This document shows, piece after piece, positions 1 to 12,468 of a stretch of 64,000 nucleotides of DNA. The position numbers were made by a program, and so were the translations under genes. Source of the DNA: Beta vulgaris subsp. vulgaris (lineage: Eukaryota; Streptophyta; Magnoliopsida; Caryophyllales; Amaranthaceae); NCBI RefSeq assembly GCF_026745355.1, contig NC_079205.1, positions 6,815,556-6,879,555 of the forward strand, read 5' to 3'. The notes beneath the pieces were generated by a model that worked only from the letters and a program-made list of their open reading frames with translations, made no database searches and had not been told where the DNA came from. Within the stretch, counting starts at the first letter, position 1; each line of letters begins with the position of its first letter.

Positions 1-682
1 GATAAGATAAGATGTTCAACCTATTTTCACTCATTTTAGAAAAAATAAGATAAGATAATATAAGACAAAATAAGTTTTAATCTTAGATCCAAATCATTCA
101 TTAATTTTACTTTTTAATTAAACTATAACTAAATTTTTTAAATATTAATAAATTTTACATTAAAATTTGTATATATTAATTGACATCATATTCCACAAAT
201 CTTAGTTAATGGTAATAATAAAATATCTATGAGTAGTAAAAACTTTCCAAGAAAGCGAGAGTGGGATTATATGACGCTCCATCTAGTTTTTTTTTTTTTT
301 TAATTAATTTACCCATTTGTTTTTTTTTTCTAAGTTAAAGATCATTAACTTTAATATATATTGTTTTTCTTCTTTTGAGTAAAATAATTTGATCATATTT
401 TAACACTAATATATATAACTCTAATCATGTGATATTATTGTTAGATTCATTTCAATATGAAAAATCTAAGCAATCAACTTTTAATAATTTTATGATTAAC
501 TGTATAATTAAAAATATTAGCGATCAAAGAGATGTCTTTGAGACCGTGAAAAGGCAAAAAGTTAAAAATCGGAAGGAGCATACAATAGCTTATAAACTAC
601 TTTAGCTAAGAAGGGGAAAAGGGTTTCCAAATTTGGAAAAAGAAAACTATGAGCGAGGTTGTATTGGCACATAAGTTGCATT
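1..682. other. AT-rich intergenic, no gene seen
   Basis: AT-rich sequence with homopolymer runs and short GATAA-type repeats at the very start. No coding region, RNA gene or bounded transposon could be recognised. Confidence 0.5.
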
Positions 683-1205
683 TAGAGATAGCAATGGATT
701 TTGGACCCGTCCCAGATCTGTGGATCCAGATCCGTTTTGAAGGATCTGGATCTTAGCTTTTTGGACCCTACGGATCTGGGTCGGATCTGGATCCCACACA
801 AAAAAAAGGATCTAGATCTTATGGAGATCAAGGATTCAAATCCGACCCGTACATTCGTTTTTTATAGTTTGAATATTATAATTTTTAGTTAGTAACTTAA
901 GGCTACTGTTTATCTCATTCTCATACAAGATTGAATATTTTAAATGTTGGGATGTTGCTATATTGTAGTTTGGTGAATATTATAATAATTATATCATTTA
1001 GTAGTAAAATATTGGCGATTGTTTGTACAACTTTTTGGGGAAACAGTCAGATCCAGATCCAGAACCGTGGATCTAGTGGATCCGAATTTGGGTATTGCCT
1101 TTTGAGATGCATAGGATCCGGTCCGAATCTGGGTCTAGGCTAAAAAATGGATCTGGATCTGGTACCACCAAGAACCGATCTAGATCCGACCCGTTGCCAT
1201 CCCTA
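683..1205. mobile_element. Non-autonomous hAT element, GGATCTGGATC type
   Basis: The ends are imperfect inverted repeats: TAGAGATAGCAATGGA on the left and, reverse-complemented, TAGGGATGGCAACGG on the right. They are flanked by a perfect 8-bp direct repeat GTTGCATT (675-682 and 1206-1213). Eight-bp target duplications and TA(G)GG-type ends are hallmarks of the hAT superfamily. Both ends are packed with GGATCTGGATC-like subterminal repeats in both orientations, the arrangement that hAT transposases bind. At 523 bp, with no transposase-like frame, it must have moved with help from elsewhere. Short open frames inside are chance readings of the repeats. Confidence 0.85.
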
Positions 1206-1243
1206 GTTGCATTCGATGAACTTATACATTAGCCCCTATCTAA

Positions 1244-2028
1244 TCTTTATTATATAAGCCAAGGAGTGAGCTATTGTGTCCTCCTGTAAGATTATTTTTC
1301 TACCCTTCACTTATCAAAAAATGCGAATGATAAAATATCCAATTTTTTCTTGATCTATATTTATGTGTAATAACTAATAAGAAAACTTAAGATTGCCTAA
1401 TTTATAATAAGATATAATGTACACATAAAATATTTCCCAAAAAAAATGCTTGAAAAGAGATATTTTTGATTGAAAATTAAACTAATCTAACTAAAGCAAT
1501 TCCAAACAATTAAAAGATAAGAACTTACAAAGTTTATTTCTAACTAAACTTCCAAATGCAATCGCAATTTCAAAGAACATACATTAACATAAATATACCC
1601 AAAAAAAGGGACAATCTCATCTTTTTATTTTTTGCCTTTTATAATTGTCATATGTGTCGATTAAGATAATTTATCATTTTATATATTTAAAGGCTCTTAG
1701 TGGTCGTTTGTCTTAGTTGGGATAATTCATCTCATCGTTTTTTAAAATATTTTCGTAATTCAAATATATCAAAGAAATAGGCTTATACCATCCAATTTCT
1801 CAATGTAATGTTACGCAACAAATTGCACATATATTAAAGATATTAGCATATATCATCCAATAATATCAACTTATATTACGTTTTGGTACATGTTCATTTA
1901 TCACATTGAAAAAAATTTGGGAATGATCAAATTAAACTACAATGAAATAGTATAAGTGCATTTACTGCTTTTAATGTCAATATTAATGTTAATATATCTT
2001 CGCGCGCATCGCGTGCATATGAGACTAG
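1244..2028 (+). mobile_element. Non-autonomous Helitron
   Basis: The left end is TCTTTATTATATAAG, directly after a host A. The right end carries a GC-rich hairpin (GCGCGCATCGCGTGC, about 2003-2017) followed after a short spacer by CTAG (2025-2028) and a host T. A 5' TC, a 3' hairpin plus CTRR, insertion between A and T and no target duplication are the established Helitron signature. The first 50 bases match three other 5' ends in this window (13631, 19915 minus, 20499 minus), so this is a local family. No Rep/helicase frame is present. Confidence 0.8.
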
Positions 2029-2689
2029 TATTAAATTAAGACGACCAGGATGACGATAAAAAAGACTTTTTTTAAAGGCCTACTTGATTATTATAGATAC
2101 ATACATACTTTAATGCAAATTGAAGAGAGAGTGTAAAAAGTGGGTCCACTTGATTTCTTTACTTTTTTTTCTAATAAGGAGAAAAAGTGTGCGTTTATTA
2201 TATTTTAAAAGAGAAAGAGACTAGAGAACATGGAAGAGACAGACTGCGGGCCAACCTTGCTTGATTAAATTATTGTATATCTTTTGTCAAATGAGAAATA
2301 AAGCATAATTAGTGGATCTTTACCAAATGGATGTAAAAGGAAAGTAAGTAAAATTTAAAAAACGGATGGAGTATTAAAATACTTAATCATAATAAGTTAT
2401 TTAACCCACAATATCTGGCTCATAAGTTTATGTAGCTAACCCTCCCAGAAGTGATTGTAATAATAAAACCCATTAAGAGGAAATAATAATATTTGTACCC
2501 CAGTCAATTCAATCCATCTTGCGTGGACCCGGTTTACATTAAAATAATGTGGACCAGGTCCAAGCACGTGCCTCGCTACAAACTAGTCACTCCATACTTT
2601 CCAAAATCCGCGATTTTCTCTCTATTTAAGATTCTCTCGCTCTAAAATTTTAACAAAAACAATTATTCAGTACAAACATATACTTTATC

Positions 2690-3015
2690 ATGTCAAAATA
2701 CACTATTATGTCTACACTATAACAATCGATTATGATAATTTTGTGTAATATACAAATAAACTACACTATATCAGTCAAAAATACACTATATCATGTCAAA
2801 ACATACTATATCAGGCAACACTATCATGCCAAAAAATTAAATACAACAAAATATACTATCATGTCAAAACACTATCATTTCCAAATACATTATATCATGT
2901 CAATATTATACACTATATCATGCAAAACACTTGTGTAAAAAAAACAGCAAAACACTATCATGTCAAAATACACTATATCATTTTAAGATACACTATTTTA
3001 TTTTAAAATACACTA
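2690..3015. repeat. Degenerate short tandem repeat
   Basis: About 325 bp built from degenerate copies of a roughly 20-bp unit resembling ACACTATATCATGTCAAAA. Unit length and sequence drift along the array. Two short open frames cross it but are repeat-encoded and are not called as genes. Confidence 0.7.
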
Positions 3016-4360
3016 TCAAGAGAGAGATTTTATCAGAGGAGAGAAAAGTTATCAAGAGAGAAAAAGAGGGAAGACTGAACGAGACAAAAACCGAAAGTTG
3101 TAATCATTATAATTCACATGAGATGAATCGGGTTCATATTAGTTTTTTTAGAGACAATTTGGCTGTAAATCATCTTATTAGAAAATTCCTTACTATATTA
3201 GAATTTTGTTATATATGATGCGATTATGTATGAGTAAACTCGGAGTAATCCATTTTTTGTCAGGGTATGTAGGAAAGATATGGGGTGGTTTTAGGTCAGG
3301 AGTAGATAATTGCAAAGTGGTAGAGATTGACATAGATTTCATTGTTTAAACAGAGTGGTGGTTGGTGTTGGCGCCATGGCAGTTAGCAGGTTAGAAGAGG
3401 CCACTCACAGATAAGAGAGCAATTCAACTGTCAACCGAAATCACACCTAATCTTATTAGGGACCCAGCTTCACTTGTCTCAACTCTCAACAAATATTTCA
3501 TGACATGACAAGGGAATTCCTAGTACTATTTATCAAGTTTGTCAATAAAAATAAATCATGATACATTGATACTCTAGCACAGGTCCGATCCCTCATACAA
3601 TGTTTAATTACAGTCAAGCACTCTTATTAACCAACTCCTGAATCTCGAGCAAATTACTTGAGATAGAAATTGAACCCTAAACTTCACTATGTGAAATGGA
3701 AAAGCTCAATACTTGAGGCAATCCCAATTCCTATATGTTTTTGGAGTATTATATAAATTTATCTTACCGCCATATTCAAAACTTTGTATTTTTCTTCAAA
3801 AAAAAAAAAAAGTCTTAGGTCGAATCAGGTCTAGTAATTAGACTTAATCAGGTCCCAATGTCTGGAATCGATTTAGTAAGTTTAGTTTAGTGTTTAGATG
3901 AAGAAAAACACAATCCTAAACAAAGATATGGTTTATTCTCCCTAACTTATCTAAGTTCCTAAATTTATATTAATTTTCTATACTTTTTTTTAACTTTTCG
4001 TAGTATTTCTTAATTAATCTTAACTTTCCTAAACTATTCTTAATTTTTCTTTATTTTTCCAAACTTTTGAACCTTTAATAATTTTCAAAGAATAAGTTGA
4101 AGGAAATATACCTTTACAAACAATGGATAATAAGAGAACACATCCTTAAGCAAAATTAGATACAGAGGATAAGGGTATGCTTAAAACTTAATCATACCAA
4201 ATCATAATATACCACTAGTCTACTTACTAGCCCAATCTCTTCACTCATAAACTGGCCTGGCCATTAGGAGAATAAGGAAATGCTAATATGTAGTAATGTA
4301 CGATATCTTATAATCATATAACAACCCCCTTTTTAATCAAATCTTAACCATAATTTCATA
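3016..4360. other. Intergenic, no gene seen
   Basis: AT-rich DNA without a recognisable gene. A stretch near 4230-4310 is partly repeated near 4650-4720 (both contain GGAGAATAAGGA followed by ATGCTAAT), which suggests fragments of the same dispersed repeat on either side of the MITE at 4361. Confidence 0.4.
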
Positions 4361-4618
4361 CTCCCTTCATCCCAAAAAGATATGAACAGTTACTGTGATA
4401 CTAATTTAAGGAGAAATTGTAGTATGATTGTCAAAAAATTTATTAAAAAATAGATGTAATAAGAGTTAAAGGTGTAATAGGAGAATAAGTTGGTTTATTG
4501 ATAAAGTTAGAGAGTGGACCAAAAAATTGTAAAAAAAATAATATAATAATAATAAGGTCATGTCCAACATAGACGTGTTCAAACTAATTTTGGACAAACA
4601 TAAAAAGAACAATATTAC
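4361..4618. mobile_element. Stowaway-like MITE (degenerate)
   Basis: Begins CTCCCTTCATCCCAAAAAG after a TA, the Stowaway terminus pattern. The far end carries a diverged inverted counterpart (TTTTGGACAAACATAAAAAG) near a TA. The right boundary is approximate. It contains no gene. Confidence 0.55.
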
Positions 4619-5850
4619 TATATATACTAGTTACCACTAACGCTTATCTCCCCAATCATATTGGGCCTGGCAATTGGAGAATAAGGACATGCTAATTGCT
4701 AACACGGTATCAAAACATGATGTAACAAGCCCTCTTTTATCCAGCCCAGTCATAATCAAGCCTGGCAATTTCTGTAAATGAGTCGGGTTTAACCTTGGTT
4801 TTAGTCCACATTTTTGGGTTACTAAAAAAAGGTCAGTATTTGTAATATGTAACACTATAACAGTAACATACTAGTTACTACAATATGGACATATGGTATA
4901 CTCCCTCCATTTTTTTTTATTACATCACTTTAACTTTTGTACTAGTTGGGTAATAATTTTGACCTTGATTTTTGACCAATATATAGAAACTATAAATTCT
5001 TTTTTGAGGGGAACAACCCCTACAACTAAAGGGCTATTAGATGAATCTTTATGTTTTATTTTCAGCAAAATGAACTTGTTATACCTTAATGAAAAAGAGA
5101 ACTCGTTACACATTAAAAAAAAAAGAACTTGTTATATTCGTTGCTAATAGTTAATTAAGATAATAATGGTTAAAATTATGCAATGACAAATATAAAAACC
5201 CATATGATGTAATAGACAAAGAAATAGAAAGCATAAAAGTTATTATATTAATTTCGAAATATTCGAGTTTGGTTGAATTCAGATTCGAAATAGGTTAAGG
5301 ATTGGGGAAAAGTGGTGTTTTTATTACTGTCTGTCCAGAGGCAATAATTTTTCTTGTTTATGCCAACACCAGCGTAATTCATGTCATTATTTGTAAGTAG
5401 AAATATAAAATTGAACTATTGAAGTGATTTGGTATTTTGTGAATGGATATAAAAGTTCAAACTTGGCAAATTTTCATTCTTATCATCAAAAGTTCTATCA
5501 TAAAGACATTAACCTTAAAAAAGCTCTCCTTCCAAAATTTTCCATTTAAAAGCTAAAGTCTTTCATGAACTTCAATATTATCTTCACTCAAAAAACAAAC
5601 TTCAGTTTTATTGTCTTTCAAAGAAAAATTATTTAAATACTTTTTCGAACAAGCAAAAAAAAATATTCTATGACTTGGTAAGATATACTACTTGGTGATG
5701 GCAATACTCCAGTTAAAAGCCTCATTTATACTCCTTTCGTCCCAAAAATATCTAAACACTTGTTAGAAAAAAGAAAGATAAAATATATTCTATGACTTGG
5801 TAATGCTACGTGGTGCTGCCAATGATCTCGATAAAAACCTCATTTATATA

Positions 5851-6163
5851 CTCCTTCTTTCCCATAAAGATGTAAACACTTGTTGCGATACTTAATTTAA
5901 TGCGATAACTTCTAGTATCAGAACCAAGTATTATATTATTTATAAAGTAGATGTGCTACGAGTTGGTAGCTTGGATATTCTTTTTATTGAATGAGAGAAA
6001 ATAATTGTGTAATTTTTTATTGATAAAGATAGAACGTGGGCCAAAATGGGATAGAAAACTTATACTAATGATAGTGTGGTCATGCCAAAAATGAAAGTGT
6101 TCAAACTAATTTCCAATAAACAAAGAGGAGGAAAATATTCAAACTATACTAGGATGGAAGGGA
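5851..6163. mobile_element. Stowaway-like MITE
   Basis: The left end CTCCTTCTTTCCCATAAAG and right end CTAGGATGGAAGGGA form diverged inverted repeats, with TA at 5849-5850 and 6164-6165. The inner sequence resembles the MITE at 4361 (AAACACTTGTTGCGATAC versus GAACAGTTACTGTGATAC), so both are one family. A partial sister end lies at about 5730. Confidence 0.6.
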
Positions 6164-6167
6164 TAAA

Positions 6168-6965
6168 CTTTCTCTGTTTCAGAATACTTGACACACTTCT
6201 CCGAACACGCATGCTAATGCATAACTTTAACTATTAACTTCTCTAATTCACTAGATATACAAATTATAAAAAGAAAAATTTGTCAGAAATCACCTTTTAT
6301 AATCACTTTTTTGTGAGAAACCACCTTTTAAAAAAATTTGGTTAATTAGCCACCTTTTTTGTTCTTTTTTTTGTTGGAAGCCACCACTTGCCGGAATCCG
6401 ACGTTGACCTTGATTTTCCAGCGTTGACCATCAAATTTTCGCCATTTTTCCCCCTTTATCTTTCTCACCCCTCCCCACTCGCATCCCCGGCAACCCCCTC
6501 CTCCCTCGCAACTCGCCGGCAAACACCCCCCACGACCATCCCCACCCTCCCAGCCCTAAGCCCATCACCTCCCTCGCATCCCCGACATCTTAGGTGGAAG
6601 AAATGGCAAAAAATCTGGAAAAAAAATGGCGAAAATGTGATGGTCAACGCCGGAAAATCAAGGTCAACGCCGGATTCCGGCAAGTGGTGGCTTTCAACAA
6701 AAAAAAGAACAAAGAAGGTGGCTAATTAACCAAATTTTTTTAAAAGGTGGTTTCTTACAAAAAAGTGATTATAAAAGGTGGTTTCTGACAAATTTTCCTT
6801 ATAAAAAAGTTGATATTTTAAAAGCATATGTTGAAACGAATCCAACATGATCTCACATGACTATAGTTTTCCTTACGTAAAAATCACAAAACATGGTCAA
6901 AGGTGGTGTGTGTGAGCACTGCAAATTAAAATTTAAACCATATCATCTATTTGAAATGGAGGAAG
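6168..6965. mobile_element. Stowaway-like MITE interrupted by a MULE MITE
   Basis: The left end CTTTCTCTGTTTCAGAATAC and the right end ATTTGAAATGGAGGAAG are inverted repeats typical of Stowaway, with TA flanks at the right and approximately at the left. The element is split by the separate MULE-like element at 6273-6798; the original was about 260 bp. The nesting gives relative age: Stowaway first, MULE later. Confidence 0.6.
6273..6798. mobile_element. MULE-like MITE with long inverted repeats
   Basis: Terminal inverted repeats of about 170 bp (left about 6273-6440, right about 6620-6798) are flanked by a perfect 9-bp duplication TTATAAAAA (6264-6272 and 6799-6807). Nine-bp duplications with long terminal repeats are characteristic of Mutator-like elements. 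The arms contain recurring CCACCTTTT and GTTGACC motifs. The central about 180 bp is unusually CT/GC-rich and unique. Open frames on both strands (6388-6729, 6465-6683) only mirror the inverted repeats. Confidence 0.85.
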
Positions 6966-6998
6966 TATATATATATACTATAGTCTACATATAAGAAG

Positions 6999-8019
6999 TT
7001 GCAGTTCATATTAGTTTGTTGTTCTAACGCTCTTAGAGCAAATTCCAATGGTGAGCTAGAACACCTTCTAGCTTGACTTGCCATATCAGCTTTTTAAGCA
7101 ATACTGTTTTCTAGCTACAAAGTCTTTCAATGATAAGTTACAATACATTGTTGCTTGAATGGTCCCATATTTCAATCAATATTTTCAGCTATAATTTTTT
7201 ATTCAATTATAATTGGGTAGGAAACAAAAAAATTGTGTCTTTATTGTTGATGGAGATGTACTCACCAATCATATGGAGTGTGAGCATCACCTTCTTTTTT
7301 CCAATTTCAAGTTATATTGCTTTTAAAGTCAAGCAAGTAGTTTGGTGGAGCAGGTTTTGCTATCAAACAATTATCAACTATCTTTCTCCAATAGTTGAAC
7401 AACTTGCTCACTACTTTCAAATATTGCAATCATGTCCAAAATCACAACCTTTGTATTTGCTCTTATATAGCAAAAGCACATCAAATGAATAACAAAATTT
7501 AACTTATTGCGCTTAGATGGCCACAAGGTCGAGCCAGCCCAACCCACCCTAGCAAATCCTCTAAATGGGCCCATTGGGTCTGACTTGGCAATGACCCATC
7601 TACTAGCTTATACGCTGGCCAAATTCGGCCTGATTTGGCCCACCCTTTGTCCATCACAAACCTTTACCACAAAGGGCCATGCCCAAAAAAATCGGTCATG
7701 GCGTAGTTATGTCATTCATGACCTCAGTAACAGTGTGTAAGGGCAACGCATATGAAAACTACGCCAACACAAAAGATCCGTCATTGTCAATCTTAAGTAG
7801 AACATAAAAAAGACAGCGACATTCTTTTGGATTTTATGACACTAATTAGTTCTTCTACACTTAGTACAATTTTTGTGTCCAAGTCCAGCTTGCGTTCACT
7901 TTTCGATTAACAATTCCTGCCTCTCATGAAACTCTGAAGTTTCCAAGTATCACAAACTAAGTTGTGTCTATGAATTCCTGCTCATTTTTTTATCATTATT
8001 AAGTAAGACAAGTAAATAC
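6999..8019. other. Intergenic, possible hAT relic
   Basis: No gene recognised. Around 7515-7660 the GC content rises and the ends (AGATGGCCACAAGG and CCTTTGTCCATCA) are roughly inverted, as in a small degraded hAT element, but no target duplication was found. Open frames at 7130-7492 and 7507-7740 have no recognisable protein character. Confidence 0.4.
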
Positions 8020-8076
8020 ATGCAGTACGTGCTATAATGCTAGAAAAATGAATGCAGTACGTGCTATAATGCTAGA
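8020..8076. repeat. 25-bp direct repeat, two copies
   Basis: A 25-bp unit (containing GCAGTACGTGCTATAATGC) occurs at 8020-8044 and again at 8052-8076, without a visible change. No function is evident. Confidence 0.8.
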
Positions 8077-8189
8077 TTGCTAGCTATATTGTGTTACAAC
8101 AAAGCCGCAAAGAGTGATTTATTCACATTGTCTGCATATCAGAAAATGCATGATATAGCTGCCAAAAAAAATGCATGATATCACTTGTT

Positions 8190-11100
8190 AGATTTTTTTT
8201 TTTTTTTTTTTTTGACAACGGGGAAAACATACAATAAAACAAAAATAAGCAAAGCAAGAATAAACACCTACAAAAGCGCAAAACAACAACCGACAAAAGA
8301 GAACCGCAGCAAGGATCAGTGTGTTGTGAAGGGGAAACTCCAGTTCCGAGCTTGTTTAGCCAGATCATGGGCACTTGCAACTTCTTCACGTGAAACTTTT
8401 AGAATCTTACAGCCGGAGAAAGAGGCAGCCACCCTTCGTATGTCTGCAATCGTATGACTGATGGAGCTATTGGCTATTGCTTGGAGTTGGAGAAGAGAAA
8501 TCAGCTCCGCTGAATCCGTATAAGCAAGTACCATCTCAAAGTTATTCGCCTAAGCCCAGAGAAAGCCTAAACGACATGCGTGGGCTTCAACCTGGAGGGC
8601 GGACCCGGCCTTCAGAAGCTGGTAATCAGAGACTTGGTATTCTGAAAATGTGATATCTGCGACCCAAGCTGCCACAGCGGAGTGCGAGGTTTTGTCCCAA
8701 GAACCGTCACTCCGAATTACAATGTCCTTGACATGGTCAGTATAGTGACCCTGAATGAATCCGTAGAAACCTGGCGGTAAGCCTAGAAGACGAGGAACTT
8801 GAGGGCAATAGCGATTGGGCGAAGGGTGGGGGTGCACAAACAGTTGATGCTGCGTCTGACCAAGCTCTAAATGGACATGAAACCTAGCCAATGTGGCTCG
8901 TAAATTCTCAAAGATTTGAGCATTGCGTGTTTTCCAGATAGCCCAAAGGAGACCGATAGTCTGAGGAATGTGCGGGCTATGAAGGCCGCCCTGTTGAATT
9001 AAGGTAAGCAAGTGGTTGGTTAACCAGTCACTAAAATTCTGACTATCCATAGGCTGCGGCATTAGAGAAGGAAAGTGATGTTCCCACGCCTCTAGAGCTA
9101 ACGGACACAAACGGAAAAGATGCCAGCTATCCTCGTGATCGTCGAGGCAAATAGGGCAGGTTGCAGACACTGTTATACCCCGTCGAGCCAAATTTGCGCC
9201 TGTGGGAAGGCAATTTTGCCACAATTTCCAAATAAAGATTTTCCATTTCGGCATGATGTTCAAACGCCATAGGAGCCGACAAAAGCGTTCCTGGTCATTT
9301 GTCATGGTATAGATTTTGTTTTGCTGAGTTCGTAACGCAATTATGTACCCTGTTTTGGTTGTATAATGTCCGGATTTGGAATGGGGCCAACTACGCAAAT
9401 CCTCAGTGTTCAAATTGTGTGGAAGCTCAATTTCCAGAATTTTCCGAGCTGACGACGGGGAAAAGAACCAATTGACTTTGCTGCAAATCCACTGACCCGC
9501 CGTCGGGTGAATGAGGTCCCCCACCTTAAGGGAAGCAGCTTCCCGCAGGGAAATATGGTCATTTATAACCGGCGTTGTTCCATCAACCCATTTATCTGAA
9601 GCGGCTTGTATGCAATGACCATTACCCACCTTCCAAGCCGAGTGGTGGAGAAGTTGTTGACTGGCTTTAAAAATTCCCCGTGCACCCCACGATATATTAC
9701 GAAGGGTCAGACGGTGGTGCAGATCCTGAAGATGCAACCTACCGTACATCCGAGAAAGTAGCAGTTGAGGTTGGTGTTGGATACGCCATGCTTGTTTCAT
9801 TAGCAAAGCGTCATTTAGGGCCCCGATACTACGAATTCCAAGACCCCCTAGGCCTTTAGGTTGATGAAGGGTTGATTTGCTTCGCCAATTGATACCAGTG
9901 TTATCCGTGGAAGTCCAAAAGAAACGAGCAACCATGCTATCTAACTTATTAGTAATAGTAGCAGGTAATTTGAAAACCGAGAGATGATGAAGCAGCGACG
10001 CTATGAGGAAGGAATTGATGATAGTGAGATTAGCCGCTTGGTTTAAACCCGCCTGACGCCAGATGCGTATTTTTGAGGCAAGGTCGTCCAAAATATGGGT
10101 GAAGTGTTGCACTCGAGGGCCAAGGATGTCTACCTGGTTACCAAGATATTTGCCCACTGAATGCTGCGATTGGATGCGAAAAAGACTTTTACAGCGAAGT
10201 TGAAGATCATCCGGAGTATTAGGGCTGAATTTAATGAGTGATTTTTGAAGATTTAGAAGTTGCCCTGATAGCGCGCAAAACCGATCTATGATTGCTTTAA
10301 TATTAACACAAGCCGCTTCCGTAACTCGAAAAAAGAACATCGAGTCATCAGCAAAGAACAGGTGAGAGATCATGGGGCTGTGACGGCTGGTCTTAATCCC
10401 GTGAAAGCTTGAAGTACTCATTCCAAGAGAAGTCATTCTCGATAAAATGTCCATGCAAAATAGGAAGAGGTAAGGGGACAGCGGGTCGCGTTGCCGTAGC
10501 CCACAGCGAGGTTGAAAAGGAACCGAAGCGGCGCCATTAATTAAGATCCTGTAGGAAACTGTCGAGACACATTGGTAAATCATATGAACCCAGGTGGGTG
10601 GGAAACCGTAGGCAGTCAAGACCTTGGTGGGGAAGAGCCAATCCACTCAGTAGTAGGCTTTATTCATATCAAGTTTTAAAGCCGCAAGAAACCTCGTGCC
10701 CGAACGCTGCTTGTTGATGCAATGCATTAATTCATGGGAGATGAGCGTGCTATCGGTCATCTGACGACCTTGCACGAAGGCATGTTGGTAGTCGTCTATA
10801 AAAACCGGCAAAAGTGGCTGCATACGATTAACCAGACACTTGGATATGCATTTATACAACACATTGCATAGGCTTATGGGCCGTAGCTGAGTAACATCCT
10901 CCGGGGGTCGCGCTTAGGGATGAGGACGAGCAATGTTTGATTCCATTCCTTCAATAAATGCCCTGCGCTGAAGAAACGTGAGATAGCCGAAATAACATAA
11001 GAACCTATCGAAGGCCAATAGACTTTGAAGAAGGCGGCGGGAAAACCGTCCAGACCCGGCGACTTGTCATCCCCCAAACTAAACATCGCAGCTTCGATTT

Positions 11101-11590
11101 CCGCTGCAGAGAAAGGAGCTTGAAGCGTGGCCACTGAATCCGCCGGAATACACGGGAGGTTAATCTCCCGGAGAAGCAAATCAATATACTCTTCTGGGGA
11201 GATGTCCATAGTCGGGGGAGGAGCTCGCTCCGTATAAAGCTCGCGAAAATAGGAGATAATTAAGGCCGCTATTTCCTCGGGTTGATCCACCCAGTTGCCA
11301 TTTGGATTTTTGAGCATAAAAATGTGATTGTGGTGCTTCCTTGGCCGAAGACGACGGAAAAAGTAAGATGAGGCAACTTCTCCAAACCGAGTGTGCATAT
11401 CTTTGGTGCGCTGTTTCCAATAAGAATAGGCTAGAGATGCAGAGGTGATTAGCTGGTCCCGCTGCCACATAAAGGTAGAACCCTGGGTGAGGGTGGAAAG
11501 AGTGAGGCTGGTAGTGGCCAGTTGGGTGGTGATCCGGTGCCAGTTGATACCCCAAAAAAGACGCTTGTCTAGACACCATGTTTTGAGTTT
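8190..11590 (-). mobile_element. 5'-truncated LINE-1-type retrotransposon
   Basis: A minus-strand non-LTR retrotransposon remnant of about 3.4 kb. Its 3' end is a poly(A) tail, seen as the T run at about 8190-8213. Coding similarity runs from the linker before reverse transcriptase to the end of ORF2. The apurinic endonuclease domain and ORF1 are absent and similarity stops near 11590, so this is a 5'-truncated insertion, the usual outcome of target-primed reverse transcription. A clear target duplication was not found. Confidence 0.9.
8316..11578 (-). pseudogene. LINE ORF2 pseudogene: RT, zf-RVT, RNase H-like
   Basis: Read on the minus strand this is the C-terminal part of a plant L1 ORF2. 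In order: RT fingers/palm (SPGLDGFPAAFFK at about 11063-11025, a VLIPK motif near 10925), the catalytic FADD box (about 10365-10355), a zinc-binding zf-RVT domain with CPICLDD near 9160-9140, and an RNase H-like end starting with RSDGSWD near 8710. Three lesions break it: a one-base frameshift in a C run near 10905, an in-frame TGA at 10647-10649 (fits CGA to TGA) just after the NKAY motif, and an in-frame TAG at 8550-8552 inside the RNase H-like part. The reading frame otherwise survives over long stretches, so the insertion is fairly young. Confidence 0.9.
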
Positions 11591-12107
11591 AGATTAGCAT
11601 AGACCAAAATGGACTCTGAGTTTTACTGCTTTTGTTATCACGGAAGGGATCCAAGAAAACAGAAAGCTTGCACACATATATTTATGTGGTTTATTAATTA
11701 TTAGTAATGTGTTGTCTAATTAACGAGAGTAGATTAGAGACAGAACGTATTATATATTAGGTTCAAGGGTTTATAGGGTCTTTATGGAAATTCTAAAAAG
11801 AATAGGTAAAATTTCGGTTCGGTTTGGCTTTTCGGTTTTTTAAAATAAAAATTGAACCAAATCGAAAAATAAAAATTTTTCCGATCCAAACCAAATTATT
11901 AATGCGGTTTGCTTTGATTTGGTTCAATTTTTGATTTTTAACTAAATAACTTACACTCCTAAATACGAGAGTTAAAACAAGTGAGAAAGTTTATATAAGA
12001 GTTGCTATTTCCCCAACTGAATCCATTCGAATGCCAAATTGCATACAAGAACATTGATGAGTTGAGAAAAAAAATTTCTTTGTGGTGGTAAATACAAAGA
12101 TGATATA
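11591..12107. other. Intergenic, no gene seen
   Basis: AT-rich. Between about 11810 and 11940 there are several copies of a GGTTCGGTTT/AATTGAACC-like motif in both orientations, suggesting a worn transposon end, but no boundaries could be set. Confidence 0.4.
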
Positions 12108-12355
12108 CTTTCTAAATATTTGACACGATTTTACTTTAACACTATTCACACACACTCTCCTTTGATCGTGTATTGTAACTTTTTTGTACGGAAAAATACA
12201 GTCATTTGGAATCTTATTAGGTTCGTCTCGACATATCTTTCAAGATAGCAACTTTTATAATTTTTACTTGTAGGTGAATAGAAATATAATGGTTAAAAAT
12301 ATACATTGACAAGTGTGTTAAGAGAAGTGTGACAAGAATTTTGGAACAGGGGAAG
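12108..12355. mobile_element. Stowaway MITE
   Basis: Flanked by TA at 12106-12107 and 12356-12357. The left end CTTTCTAAATATTTGACACG and right end GAATTTTGGAACAGGGGAAG are inverted relatives of the Stowaway CTCCCTCCGTTCC terminus. At 248 bp with no coding content it is a typical non-autonomous Tc1/mariner derivative. Confidence 0.75.
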
Positions 12356-12468
12356 TATATGCTAGTGAGCAAACTAAAACAAAAGGATATAGAAAGGTGT
12401 TATATATCTAAATTTATTTTAGCTTGATTGGTTTGAAAATTTCTAGTCCAATACCAATTACTTTGTTC

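Noticed and set aside
2732..3218. Two overlapping frames with repeated HYH motifs
   Set aside because: Encoded by the degenerate 20-bp tandem repeat.
6388..6729. 113-aa frame with Pro/Ser-rich middle
   Set aside because: It lies wholly within the arms and centre of a MULE MITE; the opposite strand gives a mirrored frame.
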